DNA of 8,709 nucleotides, taken from assembly GCA_002424545.1 (NCBI GenBank), contig DIKL01000128.1, positions 1 through 8,709 of the forward strand, written 5' to 3'. The position numbers were made by a program, and so were the translations under genes. Positions 1 to 5,431 of this stretch are shown piece by piece; position 1 is the first letter of the stretch, and every line of letters starts with the position of its first letter. This stretch comes from Syntrophaceae bacterium UBA5619. Lineage in GTDB: Bacteria > Desulfobacterota > Syntrophia > Syntrophales > UBA5619. The notes below the pieces were generated by a model. That model saw nothing but the letters and a program-made list of their open reading frames with translations, did not search any database and was not told the DNA's origin.

Positions 1-393
1 AAAGATGGGTTGATCAGACGCTTACCGATTGTCGGCCTGCCCGGCAATCCCGTCGCCGCGATGGTCTGTTTCGAACAGTTTGTCCGTCCCGCAATCCTCA
101 AGATGCTGGGGCGCAAAAACCTCTTCCGGCCGACTGTCCGGGCGCGGCTCGGCGAAGATATCGCCAAGAAGTCGGGAATCCGCCATTTCATCTGGGGAAA
201 AATCCAAAGAGATGGCGATCACTATACCGTCATTGGGACGGGCAACCAGGGCTTCGGGATGTTTACATCGATGGTGCGGGCGAACGGCCTGATTGTTCTG
301 CCGGAGGAAACCACCCGGGTCCGTGCCGGGGAAACGGTCATGGTGCAGCTCCTGGACGACTCCCTGAACCGCGGCCCGGAATCCGGGTATTAG
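1..393 (+). CDS. moeA: Molybdopterin molybdenumtransferase (MoeA-like), C-terminal part
   Basis: This is the 3' end of a gene entering from the left. The frame is open from base 1 (K-D-G-L-I-R-R-L) and stops with TAG at 391-393, giving about 130 residues. The segment GLPGNPVAAMVCFEQFVRP is the conserved GNP motif region of the MoeA/MogA-type molybdopterin-binding fold. The rest, ending in a small beta-rich part (GLIVLPEETTRVRAGETVMV), matches the C-terminal MoeA domain IV. MoeA inserts molybdate into adenylylated molybdopterin in the cytoplasm, the last step of molybdenum cofactor synthesis. The TTG at base 10 should not be taken as the start, because the conserved fold needs the missing upstream part. 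Its nearness to selC fits a host with selenium- and molybdenum-containing enzymes. Confidence is high for the family; MoeA and close paralogues cannot be separated from this fragment. Confidence 0.88.
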   Translation, partial: KDGLIRRLPIVGLPGNPVAAMVCFEQFVRPAILKMLGRKNLFRPTVRARLGEDIAKKSGIRHFIWGKIQRDGDHYTVIGTGNQGFGMFTSMVRANGLIVLPEETTRVRAGETVMVQLLDDSLNRGPESGY

Positions 394-497
394 CGACACC
401 TCAAATTCGACGGACGGTCGATGCTTGAAATCGATTCACCGCCGGATACGAATCGTGCTGCCAAACGTCGGGCGTCTTCGGAACAGGAATAGGATCA

Positions 498-536
498 GGC
501 GCCGTAGGCAAATCGCCTTTTGCCGGAGATCGCGCC
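498..536. repeat. Nested inverted repeat between moeA and selC
   Basis: An outer pair GGCGC (498-502) and GCGCC (532-536) encloses a perfect inner stem GGCAAA (507-512) and TTTGCC (519-524) with a six-base loop. It could fold at the 3' end of the moeA-like transcript, but no T-run follows, so it is not a standard intrinsic terminator. The rest of 394-556 shows no gene that I trust. Confidence 0.35.
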
Positions 537-572
537 TTCCATTCCGCCGGCGGATGTGCTATAGAGCCGTCA
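537..572 (+). promoter_or_regulatory. Probable selC promoter with extended -10 and a palindrome
   Basis: TATAGA at 560-565 is preceded by TG plus one base (557-559), an extended -10 element. A start site near 572 would leave almost no leader before the tRNA at 574, as expected for a tRNA gene. The -35 position (about 537-542, TTCCAT) is poor, which extended -10 promoters tolerate. A perfect 12-bp palindrome, TCCGCCGGCGGA (543-554), fills the spacer and could be an operator or chance in GC-rich DNA. This is inferred from sequence alone. Confidence 0.45.
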
Positions 573-573
573 C

Positions 574-671
574 GGAAGTGCAAAGGTCACTGGTGGGCCT
601 CCCGGACTTCAAATCCGGAGTGGGGGGCTAGTACCCTCCCAGGTGGGTTCGATTCCCATGCACTTCCGCCA
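574..671 (+). tRNA. selC: tRNA-Sec (selenocysteine, anticodon TCA)
   Basis: All hallmarks of bacterial tRNA-Sec are present. The acceptor stem is a perfect 8 bp: GGAAGTGC (574-581) pairs with GCACTTCC (660-667), followed by discriminator G668 and encoded CCA (669-671). The anticodon stem is CCGGA/TCCGG around the loop CTTCAAA, which places TCA at 609-611. A long variable arm (GC-rich, about 617-640) precedes a T arm with loop TTCGATT and stem GTGGG/CCCAT. The total of about 98 nt matches the unusually long tRNA-Sec class. It is charged with serine, converted to Sec-tRNA by SelA and delivered by SelB to UGA codons carrying a SECIS element. An integrase gene lies just downstream, so this is the likely insertion target, and the 3' end of the tRNA has been left intact. 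Confidence 0.96.
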
Positions 672-675
672 TTTA
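640..675. other. Probable left attachment site (attL) in the 3' end of selC
   Basis: A tyrosine recombinase gene begins its 3' end only about 45 bp past the tRNA and faces it, the usual geometry for an element integrated in a tRNA gene, and selC is a well-known target. The crossover is expected within the T arm to CCA segment, which the element restores on insertion. The exact core cannot be set, because no second copy of this segment occurs in the window. The boundaries given are approximate. Confidence 0.45.
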
Positions 676-714
676 ATTTCAAGCACTTAGCGCATGCCAT
701 CGGTTTCCTACCTC

Positions 715-1869
715 CTACCCTTTCGCCCTTGAATCGGAAATTGTGCCCGTAATTGTGCCCGTGACTTCGGAGATTGTGCCCGGATTTGTACCCGTGGTTT
801 TCTTTGGGCGGGTCTCTTCGATTTCTTTCAGGTGGGTGTCGAGACGTTGTGCGGCCTGCTTCAGATCTTCCTCGTTGGTGATGTTGTACCGCTGAAAAAT
901 GCTTCGGGTCTTGTGACCGCTGATCTTCATGGCGACCGTTTCCGAAACACCGGAGCGGACCAGATTCCTCACCCCGGAGCGCCGCAGGTCGTGGAAGACC
1001 TTCCCCGATAGCTTGGCCTTCCGGCAGGCCGTCCGCCAGGCAGCCATGAAATTCCTGATCGGCTGCGCCTCAAGCTTTCCCTCGGGGGACAGGGCTTCGC
1101 GGAAAAAGACGTATTCGCATTCCGGATAGGCCCGCTCCTTCAGGATCATCTGGTTCCGGAGACAGTCATAGAGTTCCCCGGCCAGGTAGATGATCCGGGG
1201 CTTCCGGTTCTTCGTGTCGCCGGCGTGCAGGGTGATCTTCCGTTCAAAGATGTTGACCTGCTCCCACCGGAGATTGAGCACCTCGCGCTTCCGCATCCCG
1301 GTCAGATACCCCATGGTCAGGACCGGCTTCAGGTGATCCGGCAGGGCCTCCTTCAGCCGCCGGTATTCCTCATGCTCGAAGAACACCTCCCGCGGATCCG
1401 CCTCCTTGAGCTTCGGGATGAAGGGCGGACTGATGACCTTCTTCGGCGTCTGCCTTGTCCCCAGGGACATCATCCGGCGCAGGGCCGACAGTTCACGGTT
1501 GATTGTGCCGTTGCTGGCCCCGGCTTGTTTGCGCTTCAGGATGTAGCGTTCCACCTGATTGGTGGTGATGTGGATCGCCTTCATCCCTTTGAATGCATCG
1601 TCCAGGTGATTTAGGCTCAGTTTCGTGCGGTCCAGCGATCGCCTGGCATTGAGCTCGTAATCGTTGAGGAGATCCTTCTTCAGGTCCTCAAAGGTGACCT
1701 TCTCCACCTTCAGTCCCTCAAATTTCCCCTCGACCACCTGTCCTTCCCGGCGCTGCAAGAATTTCTTCGCCTCTGTTTCCTTCTCGGTCCCAGCGCTTTC
1801 CCGAAAAGGCTTCCCGTCCCGGTAGTACTTCACCCACCAGGTGTGCCCCCGTAAATAGATCATACCCAT
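715..1869 (-). CDS. int: Tyrosine recombinase / phage-type integrase
   Basis: This 384-residue protein has the phage integrase layout: an N-terminal arm-binding region (YLRGHTWWVKYYRDGKPF, residues 5-22), a core-binding SAM-like domain (about 60-160) and a C-terminal catalytic domain. The catalytic residues are visible in order: Arg in TGMRKREVLNLRW, Lys in the beta-hairpin TKNRKPR, His and Arg in HDLRRSGVRNL, His in SGHKTRS, and the nucleophilic Tyr in FQRYNI. It should integrate and excise the element at selC. The ATG at 1867-1869 is preceded by GGAGG (+ strand 1881-1885), 11 nt away, inside the end of the XRE gene, so the two are probably co-translated. The last 35 residues are a low-complexity Thr/Gly/Ile tail (TGTNPGTISEVTGTITGTI) encoded by short DNA repeats. 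No frameshift or missing catalytic residue is seen. Confidence 0.95.
   Translation of the reverse strand: MGMIYLRGHTWWVKYYRDGKPFRESAGTEKETEAKKFLQRREGQVVEGKFEGLKVEKVTFEDLKKDLLNDYELNARRSLDRTKLSLNHLDDAFKGMKAIHITTNQVERYILKRKQAGASNGTINRELSALRRMMSLGTRQTPKKVISPPFIPKLKEADPREVFFEHEEYRRLKEALPDHLKPVLTMGYLTGMRKREVLNLRWEQVNIFERKITLHAGDTKNRKPRIIYLAGELYDCLRNQMILKERAYPECEYVFFREALSPEGKLEAQPIRNFMAAWRTACRKAKLSGKVFHDLRRSGVRNLVRSGVSETVAMKISGHKTRSIFQRYNITNEEDLKQAAQRLDTHLKEIEETRPKKTTGTNPGTISEVTGTITGTISDSRAKG
740..795. repeat. Short direct repeats (TTGTGCCCGT) at the 3' end of int, near attL
   Basis: ATTGTGCCCG begins at 740, 752 and 773, and a variant ATTTGTACCCG begins at 784. The spacings are about 12, 21 and 12 bp, and the array lies 70-125 bp from the tRNA end. 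The repeats encode the Gly-Thr-Ile tail of the integrase. Their position would suit arm-type integrase or excisionase binding sites, but spacings divisible by three also allow a purely protein-level origin. Confidence 0.5.
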
Positions 1870-1875
1870 GACATG

Positions 1876-2091
1876 TCAAACCTCCTTTCGCTTCTTCCCT
1901 CTCATCCGGGGCTTCAGCTCGTCACCCTTCGATTCCAGATAGGCCAAGGCCAAATGCAAGAATGAAGGAATCGGGCGGTCGCTCCGTTCCCATCTGGAGA
2001 CAGACAGGGGGATGACACCCAGGACCCGCGCCAATTGGCCCTGGCTCCATCCGCACCTCTGTCTCCAATCCCTGAGTTCTCCGCTGGTCAT
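1876..2091 (-). CDS. XRE-family helix-turn-helix DNA-binding protein
   Basis: This 71-residue protein is almost entirely one Cro/C1-type helix-turn-helix domain: WSQGQLARVLGVIPLSVSRWE (about 15-35) gives helices 2 and 3, followed by the family's ...R.IPSFLHLALAYLE ending and a basic tail (KPRMRGKKRKEV). Such proteins are repressors or Cro-like switches of mobile elements. The start is the ATG at 2089-2091, since an in-frame TGA lies just upstream. The best Shine-Dalgarno, AGAGGA, is about 13 nt away and better spaced for an out-of-frame ATG at 2098, so initiation may be weak. The stop lies 6 bp before the integrase start and the gene contains the integrase ribosome-binding site, which suggests a two-gene unit. 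Whether it represses lysogenic or integration functions cannot be told from sequence. Confidence 0.85.
   Translation of the reverse strand: MTSGELRDWRQRCGWSQGQLARVLGVIPLSVSRWERSDRPIPSFLHLALAYLESKGDELKPRMRGKKRKEV
1881..1886 (-). promoter_or_regulatory. Ribosome-binding site of int, inside the XRE gene
   Basis: The minus strand reads AGGAGG here, 11 nt ahead of the integrase ATG and overlapping the last codons of the XRE gene. It supports translation of int from a shared transcript. Confidence 0.6.
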
Positions 2092-2134
2092 GGGTCATTT
2101 ATATTCCTCTGGATAAGGTTTGGGAAGTCTTTTT

Positions 2135-2374
2135 TTAAGAAGAAATCTGCGTTTTGCTGCTCTCGATCCAGGCGTCCATGTCCCGGATGTCGATCAGCAG
2201 GCGTCTGCCGTCCTTGACAAAGGGGATCTTTCCGGCCCAGAGCATCTCCCGGACCGCCCAGACCGTGCGGCCCAGATAAACGGCGGCCTCGGCAATCGAA
2301 TAGAGCCGCTTGGGGATGGCCGGGACCGGCATCGCCTGGCCCTGCGCCTTTGTGGACGGGGTCTTTGTCAGCAT
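2135..2374 (-). CDS. Excisionase/MerR-like helix-turn-helix protein, copy 1
   Basis: Of 79 residues, 23-72 form a winged helix-turn-helix of the HTH_17 (excisionase, MerR-like) type: LYSIAEAAVYLG, then the recognition helix TVWAVREMLWAGKIPFVKDG, then RRLLIDIRDMDAWIE as the wing and final helix. Proteins of this type act as recombination directionality factors (Xis) or as small regulators. The first 20 residues are unstructured (Lys, Thr, Pro, Gln). The ATG at 2372-2374 has AGGA about 8 nt upstream, and an internal Met15 is a possible second start. It lies between the XRE gene and a second protein of the same fold. Being near int favours a role in excision, but this is inferred from position. 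Confidence 0.85.
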   Translation of the reverse strand: MLTKTPSTKAQGQAMPVPAIPKRLYSIAEAAVYLGRTVWAVREMLWAGKIPFVKDGRRLLIDIRDMDAWIESSKTQISS

Positions 2375-2463
2375 CGTGAAAATCCTACCGCTAAACTAAA
2401 CCTGTTTGAGCGCGCCAAAGGACTACCGGCGGCCTTGCCCTCCCCCGCCGGGCCGTTCGCCGC

Positions 2464-2688
2464 TTACCAATCATCCCGCCGCCGTTTCTCGAAATGCCGG
2501 AGTTCATCGGCAGGAACCCTCAGACAGCCCCGGAGGCGGATCGCCTTCAGGTCCCCCATGTCGATCATCCGGTAGACCGTCTGGGATGAGATGGAGAAAT
2601 GGACGGCCACCTCACCGACCCGGTAATACCGCTTCGCGGTCAACGGCCCTTTTTGCCCCTGAATGCGAGGTGTCATCTGCTCAGTCAT
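2464..2688 (-). CDS. Excisionase/MerR-like helix-turn-helix protein, copy 2
   Basis: This is a 74-residue HTH_17-type protein: YYRVGEVAVHFSISSQTVYR (about 21-40) is the helix-turn-helix, followed by MIDMGDLKAIRLRGCLRVP and the closing helix ADELRHFEKRR. The motif order matches the neighbouring 79-residue protein, but the residues differ widely, so these are two families or an old duplication rather than a recent copy. The start at 2686-2688 lacks a convincing Shine-Dalgarno, and Met5 is a reasonable alternative. It may be Xis, a regulator of the replication operon, or both. Confidence is high for the fold and low for the exact role. Confidence 0.83.
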   Translation of the reverse strand: MTEQMTPRIQGQKGPLTAKRYYRVGEVAVHFSISSQTVYRMIDMGDLKAIRLRGCLRVPADELRHFEKRRRDDW

Positions 2689-2810
2689 GCTGCCATTGCC
2701 ATTTCGGCGGGTCCTCCGGCATGGAGGAACACCCGGCCGAAAATTTTTGGGTCCTCAAACCAAGGCTCTGGGGCATCCCCTTACCTCTCGGCAAAGGAGA
2801 TGGGGCGGTT

Positions 2811-2838
2811 TTAAAAACAGGGCCGGACACCCCTCCGG
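2811..2838 (-). terminator. Weak possible terminator after the replication operon
   Basis: Read on the minus strand, CCGGA and TCCGG (2838-2834 and 2827-2823) can form a 5-bp stem with a six-base loop, followed about 5 nt later by a run of five T (2817-2813). It lies in the 176-bp gap between the small cysteine protein and the second excisionase-like gene. The stem is short, so support is weak. A perfect palindrome, CCGGTCGACCGG, sits just upstream at 2842-2853. Confidence 0.25.
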
Positions 2839-2864
2839 AACCCGGTCGACCGGCGCCCCATCGG

Positions 2865-3236
2865 TTACCTCTTCTCCCAGAAGCGCGCCGCCTGCGCCTG
2901 CTGCCGGAGCGCCGCCTTTTTTTCATCCGACATTCCCCTTCTCTCCGGGTGGTCGGCAAGCCACCTCCTGAGCTGCGGCTCTTCCGCCTCGTCGGAATCG
3001 AGACCGGCGATCCCCTTCTTGACGATGCAGTTCCTCCGCAGCATCTCCAGGGTGAAATACCCCTTGGCCCCGACCCGGCGGATCTTCCGCTGGCCCCTGA
3101 TCCAGGGCAGGTTGGCGTACGTCCGGGAACGGCAGATCTCCTCGTCGGCATACCAGACCCCCTTGAGGCTTCCGGGGTCCAGAGGGCAGAGCGGCGCGAG
3201 ACACTCTTCGAAGAGACCACAGGTGTACGCCGTCAT
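2865..3236 (-). CDS. Small cysteine-containing hypothetical protein of the replication operon
   Basis: This 123-residue protein is one I cannot assign to a named family. Its N-terminal half has cysteines at 6, 12, 17 and 35 in the pattern TCGLFEECLAPLCPLDP...EEICR, which could bind a metal, though the spacing is not a standard zinc finger. A middle part (NLPWIRGQRKIRRVGAKGYFT, then LEMLRRNCIVKKGI) is basic and could touch nucleic acid. The C-terminal half is charged and helical (LRRWLADHPERRGMSDEKKAALRQQAQAARFWEKR). Its ATG overlaps the stop of the helicase-loader gene in an ATGA arrangement, with GGAGG 9 nt upstream (+ strand 3246-3250), so it is almost certainly translated with that gene. 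An accessory role in element replication is inferred from this coupling only. Confidence 0.8.
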   Translation of the reverse strand: MTAYTCGLFEECLAPLCPLDPGSLKGVWYADEEICRSRTYANLPWIRGQRKIRRVGAKGYFTLEMLRRNCIVKKGIAGLDSDEAEEPQLRRWLADHPERRGMSDEKKAALRQQAQAARFWEKR

Positions 3237-4273
3237 CGGTTCTTCCCTCCCGCCGGGATCGTCGCTGCGGGCGACTTGGGCGGGCGGTCCGCCACGGTCG
3301 CGGTCCGCTCAAAGCGCCGGTGGCTCTCCCAGTCGAAAAAGACGACCTTCGATTCCCCCTCGAAGAGACGGTCGATAATCCGCTCCCCGAGGAGTTGCTC
3401 CAGGGTCCTCAGGTCGGTGATGTTCGTCGTGAGGATCACGGGCCGCATCGCCTCGTAGCGCAGGTCGAGGATCTCGTAGAGGATCATCCGCTCCGTATCC
3501 GTGCCGAACTGGACCCCCACCTCATCGATCACCAGCAGGTCGAGACCGCTCAGCCGCCGGATGATCTCGCTCTGGGTGACCTCCGCATCGCGGTGGAAGG
3601 TCTCCTTGATCTCCCGAAGGAGCCGCGGGGTCTTGGTGAACAGGGCGGTGCGGCCGGCGCGGACAAGCTGGTTGATGACGGCTGCGCAGAGATGGCTCTT
3701 CCCGGTGCCGACGTGACCCATGAAGAGGAGCCAGGTGCCGATCCGGTGATGACGGTCGAAGTCGTCGGCGAACTCCTTCGCCACGGACAGGACGTAAAGC
3801 TGCTTTTCCCGGTCCTTGCCGAAGGGGAGGAAATTGGTGAAGGTCTTGTCGAGAAACCGCTCCCGGAGCATGCTGTCGGCGATCAAGGCGTTCAAGCGGT
3901 TCCGAGCGGCCGCTGCGGACCGCTCCTCCTGTTCCCGGATCAACCGCTTCTGCTCGCAGGCCCCGCAGGGGAGGGCCGCCCAGTGCGGGACCTTGCCGGT
4001 GATCTTCAAGTAAGTCGGGTTGTCCATGAAGACAAAGGCAACAGGATCGCCGCAGACCGTGCAGAGGGCCTCGGGCCTACAGTCCCCGACCCGGGCCGGG
4101 GCGGACTGGTTTGGACGGCCGTCCAGGTCATAGCCCGCGGGGCCCGCCCCATCTGTGCCCGCCCGGCGGTGGCTTTCATCGGATACGCAGTTGCAGGCAT
4201 CAGGCGATGAGTTCCGGCGGGATGTCGGAAAAGGGAGCAGGGTTTTCTCGAGCATCTGTCCGACTCTTTCCAT
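3233..4273 (-). CDS. DnaC/IstB-like AAA+ ATPase, probable helicase loader
   Basis: This is a 346-residue protein. Residues 171-310 form an AAA+ ATPase core: Walker A GHVGTGKS (186-193), Walker B LLVIDE (246-251), sensor 1 TTN (282-284) and GERIIDRLFEG (296-306), which carries the conserved Arg at 302. DnaC-type proteins load the host DnaB helicase onto the origin, here probably recruited by the O-like protein encoded just upstream. Ahead of the ATPase lies a likely zinc ribbon, CTVC (71-74) with CGAC (103-106), then a helical linker. The first 60 residues look disordered. The start is the ATG at 4271-4273, supported by AGGAG (+ strand 4281-4285) 7 nt away; this gives a 74-nt overlap with the end of the O-like gene. 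The stop overlaps the next gene's start. IstB transposition helpers share the core, but no transposase is adjacent, so the replication role is preferred. Confidence 0.92.
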   Translation of the reverse strand: MERVGQMLEKTLLPFPTSRRNSSPDACNCVSDESHRRAGTDGAGPAGYDLDGRPNQSAPARVGDCRPEALCTVCGDPVAFVFMDNPTYLKITGKVPHWAALPCGACEQKRLIREQEERSAAAARNRLNALIADSMLRERFLDKTFTNFLPFGKDREKQLYVLSVAKEFADDFDRHHRIGTWLLFMGHVGTGKSHLCAAVINQLVRAGRTALFTKTPRLLREIKETFHRDAEVTQSEIIRRLSGLDLLVIDEVGVQFGTDTERMILYEILDLRYEAMRPVILTTNITDLRTLEQLLGERIIDRLFEGESKVVFFDWESHRRFERTATVADRPPKSPAATIPAGGKNR

Positions 4274-5111
4274 GGATTTTCTCCTCTCTCTCCTCCCGGG
4301 CCAGCCAGGCCTGGATGAAGCGTTTGTAGTCCTTGTGTCTGCGTCTGGGATTGGCCATGAGCCAGGCGGTCATCTTCCGGACCTGGGCGGGGATGTCCTG
4401 GGCGGGATAGGCAACGGCAAGGGCGTTCCAGAAGGCTTGGTCGCCGATGATCGGGGCAAAGAAGGGGTGACCGTCCGGCACGGGTGACGGAACCTTGACC
4501 GACGACGTAGATAGTCCTATGTCTTCCTCTGTCTGCTTATGTCTTCCGGAAGGGATATCGTAAACGGTTTCGGCATCTTGATCCTGCTTCCGGTTATCAT
4601 TTCGATCACCGGGCGGTTCTCGATCTGATAACACGTCTGTTATCGAATCGATAACCTCCACGTTATCATTCTGATCACTTGGCTTATCGGATTGATAACC
4701 TGTTTCGTCCAGGGCGGCCCCATCGCCGAACATCCGCCGGGCGACCTTGCCGAAGAAGTCCGGATCCTTCCGCAGCGCCTGATCCACCTGCCATTCCCGG
4801 TAACGCTTGTTGAGGAAAAGTCGAAGGGGCCCTTTGGCTCCCGCCGCTTCCAACCGGATAACGCCCCGTGCCAGGAGAGCTTTCAGGATCTTGTCCACGT
4901 TCGGCAGGTGCTCGTTCATGAACCGGGCGAGATCGCTCTTGCTCAAGAGGGCGAAGGACCGGTTCATCCCGTAGCTGAAGCGGATCACGACCTTGATCAT
5001 GCGTTCCTCCCTGGCGGTGAACCGGGAACACATCCAGGCATCCCACAGTTCGTTGGAGATCCGGATGAATCCGTCTGCCGTTTTCGGATTGCCATTTCGT
5101 CGCTTGGCCAT
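4200..5111 (-). CDS. Phage replication protein O-like origin-binding initiator
   Basis: This 303-residue protein opens with the phage replication O N-terminal domain: GFIRISNELWDAWMCSRFTAREERMIKVVIRFSYGMNR (14-51) followed by a winged-helix stretch to about residue 105, the part of lambda O that binds origin iterons. The middle (about 135-205) is acidic and low in complexity and is encoded by repeated DNA that I read as the origin. The C-terminal part (about 215-275, FWNALAVAYPAQDI ... RRRHKDYKRFIQAWLAR) matches the tail common in phage replisome organisers and would recruit the loader or helicase. The start ATG at 5109-5111 has GGAAGG about 7 nt upstream. It heads a minus-strand operon with the DnaC-like and cysteine-containing genes. 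Family assignment is confident; iteron binding is inferred from the lambda model. Confidence 0.88.
   Translation of the reverse strand: MAKRRNGNPKTADGFIRISNELWDAWMCSRFTAREERMIKVVIRFSYGMNRSFALLSKSDLARFMNEHLPNVDKILKALLARGVIRLEAAGAKGPLRLFLNKRYREWQVDQALRKDPDFFGKVARRMFGDGAALDETGYQSDKPSDQNDNVEVIDSITDVLSDREPPGDRNDNRKQDQDAETVYDIPSGRHKQTEEDIGLSTSSVKVPSPVPDGHPFFAPIIGDQAFWNALAVAYPAQDIPAQVRKMTAWLMANPRRRHKDYKRFIQAWLAREEREEKIHGKSRTDARENPAPFSDIPPELIA
4518..4590. repeat. Purine-rich tract with TATGTCTTCC repeat, possible unwinding element
   Basis: TATGTCTTCC occurs at 4518-4527 and again at 4538-4547, a 20-bp period. The O coding strand here is rich in purines (GGAAGACATA repeated), and the stretch is more AT-rich than its surroundings. 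It lies next to the iterons on the side of the loader gene, where lambda has its asymmetric unwinding tract. The role is inferred. Confidence 0.4.
4592..4700. repeat. Five-iteron array inside the O-like gene, probable replication origin
   Basis: Five 19-bp units, read on the plus strand: GGTTATCATTTCGATCACC (4592-4610), GGTTCTCGATCTGATAACA (4615-4633), TGTTATCGAATCGATAACC (4638-4656), CGTTATCATTCTGATCACT (4661-4679) and GCTTATCGGATTGATAACC (4682-4700). The consensus is GTTATC, five variable bases, GAT, A or C, AC; each unit is a rough palindrome able to bind a dimer. Starts are 23, 23, 23 and 21 bp apart, close to two helical turns. Because 23 is not divisible by three, each unit is read in a different frame, so protein repeats cannot explain the array. 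In lambda, O binds similar palindromic iterons within its own gene to start replication. The array is seen directly; the origin function is inferred. Confidence 0.8.
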
Positions 5112-5431
5112 GACCGGCCTTCCATTTTGAACAGTCCCTCTACCGTACTATGTCCGACAGGCGCCTTCAGGGGACAAAATATTTTTGTTTCGATTCATAA
5201 TCAGCATGTTGCGTGATGGGTACCCCCCCGGCAAAAAGGCCCTTTTCGCGCCGAACGTAAACCCGAATGACATGGAGGCCAATCCGATGGAGGGTCTGAG
5301 GGGAAGCACCTGAAGGCATGCGGAAAGGACACGCCATTTTTCCAAATTTCCTTTGTGAAATCGATCCAATGGTGGTATTTATCCATGATCTTTTACTGTC
5401 GGTACGGACGATCTGTGGGGCTAAACCTTCG
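5112..5431. promoter_or_regulatory. Divergent intergenic region between the replication operon and the AlbA_2 gene
   Basis: This 320-bp stretch separates leftward and rightward genes, so it should hold promoters for both. For the minus strand, TTGTCC (5177-5172) and CATAGT (about 5153-5148) could be -35 and -10 boxes, but the spacer is long at about 19 bp. For the plus strand, TTGTGA (5353-5358) and TATTTA (5376-5381) are 17 bp apart and would start a transcript near 5388, ahead of the preferred ATG at 5432. An AT-rich tract lies at 5176-5206. No clear repeated operator is seen. All box calls are weak. Confidence 0.35.

Noticed and set aside
2406..3458. Plus-strand 350-residue ORF
   Set aside because: It runs antisense through three minus-strand genes with clear domains or coupled starts. 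Its composition (Pro, Arg, Gly, Ser) is that of a shadow in GC-rich DNA.
4006..4200. Minus-strand ORF starting at the TGATG overlap with the initiator stop
   Set aside because: The overlap looks like a coupled start, but the frame is out of register with the loader, lacks domains and ends after 64 residues.
3320..4210. Plus-strand 296-residue ORF opposite the helicase loader
   Set aside because: The minus-strand frame has Walker A, Walker B and sensor motifs. The plus-strand frame is a mirror shadow rich in Asp, Glu, Gly and Leu.
4592..4700. CRISPR array reading of the 23-bp spaced repeats
   Set aside because: Units are degenerate, pseudo-palindromic and separated by only 2-5 bp, with no spacers and no cas genes. 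An iteron reading fits better.
5318..5431. N-terminal extension of the AlbA_2 protein to the upstream ATG
   Set aside because: The 38 extra residues do not resemble family members, and a weak promoter candidate lies within the segment. The upstream ATG has only a badly spaced GAAGG.
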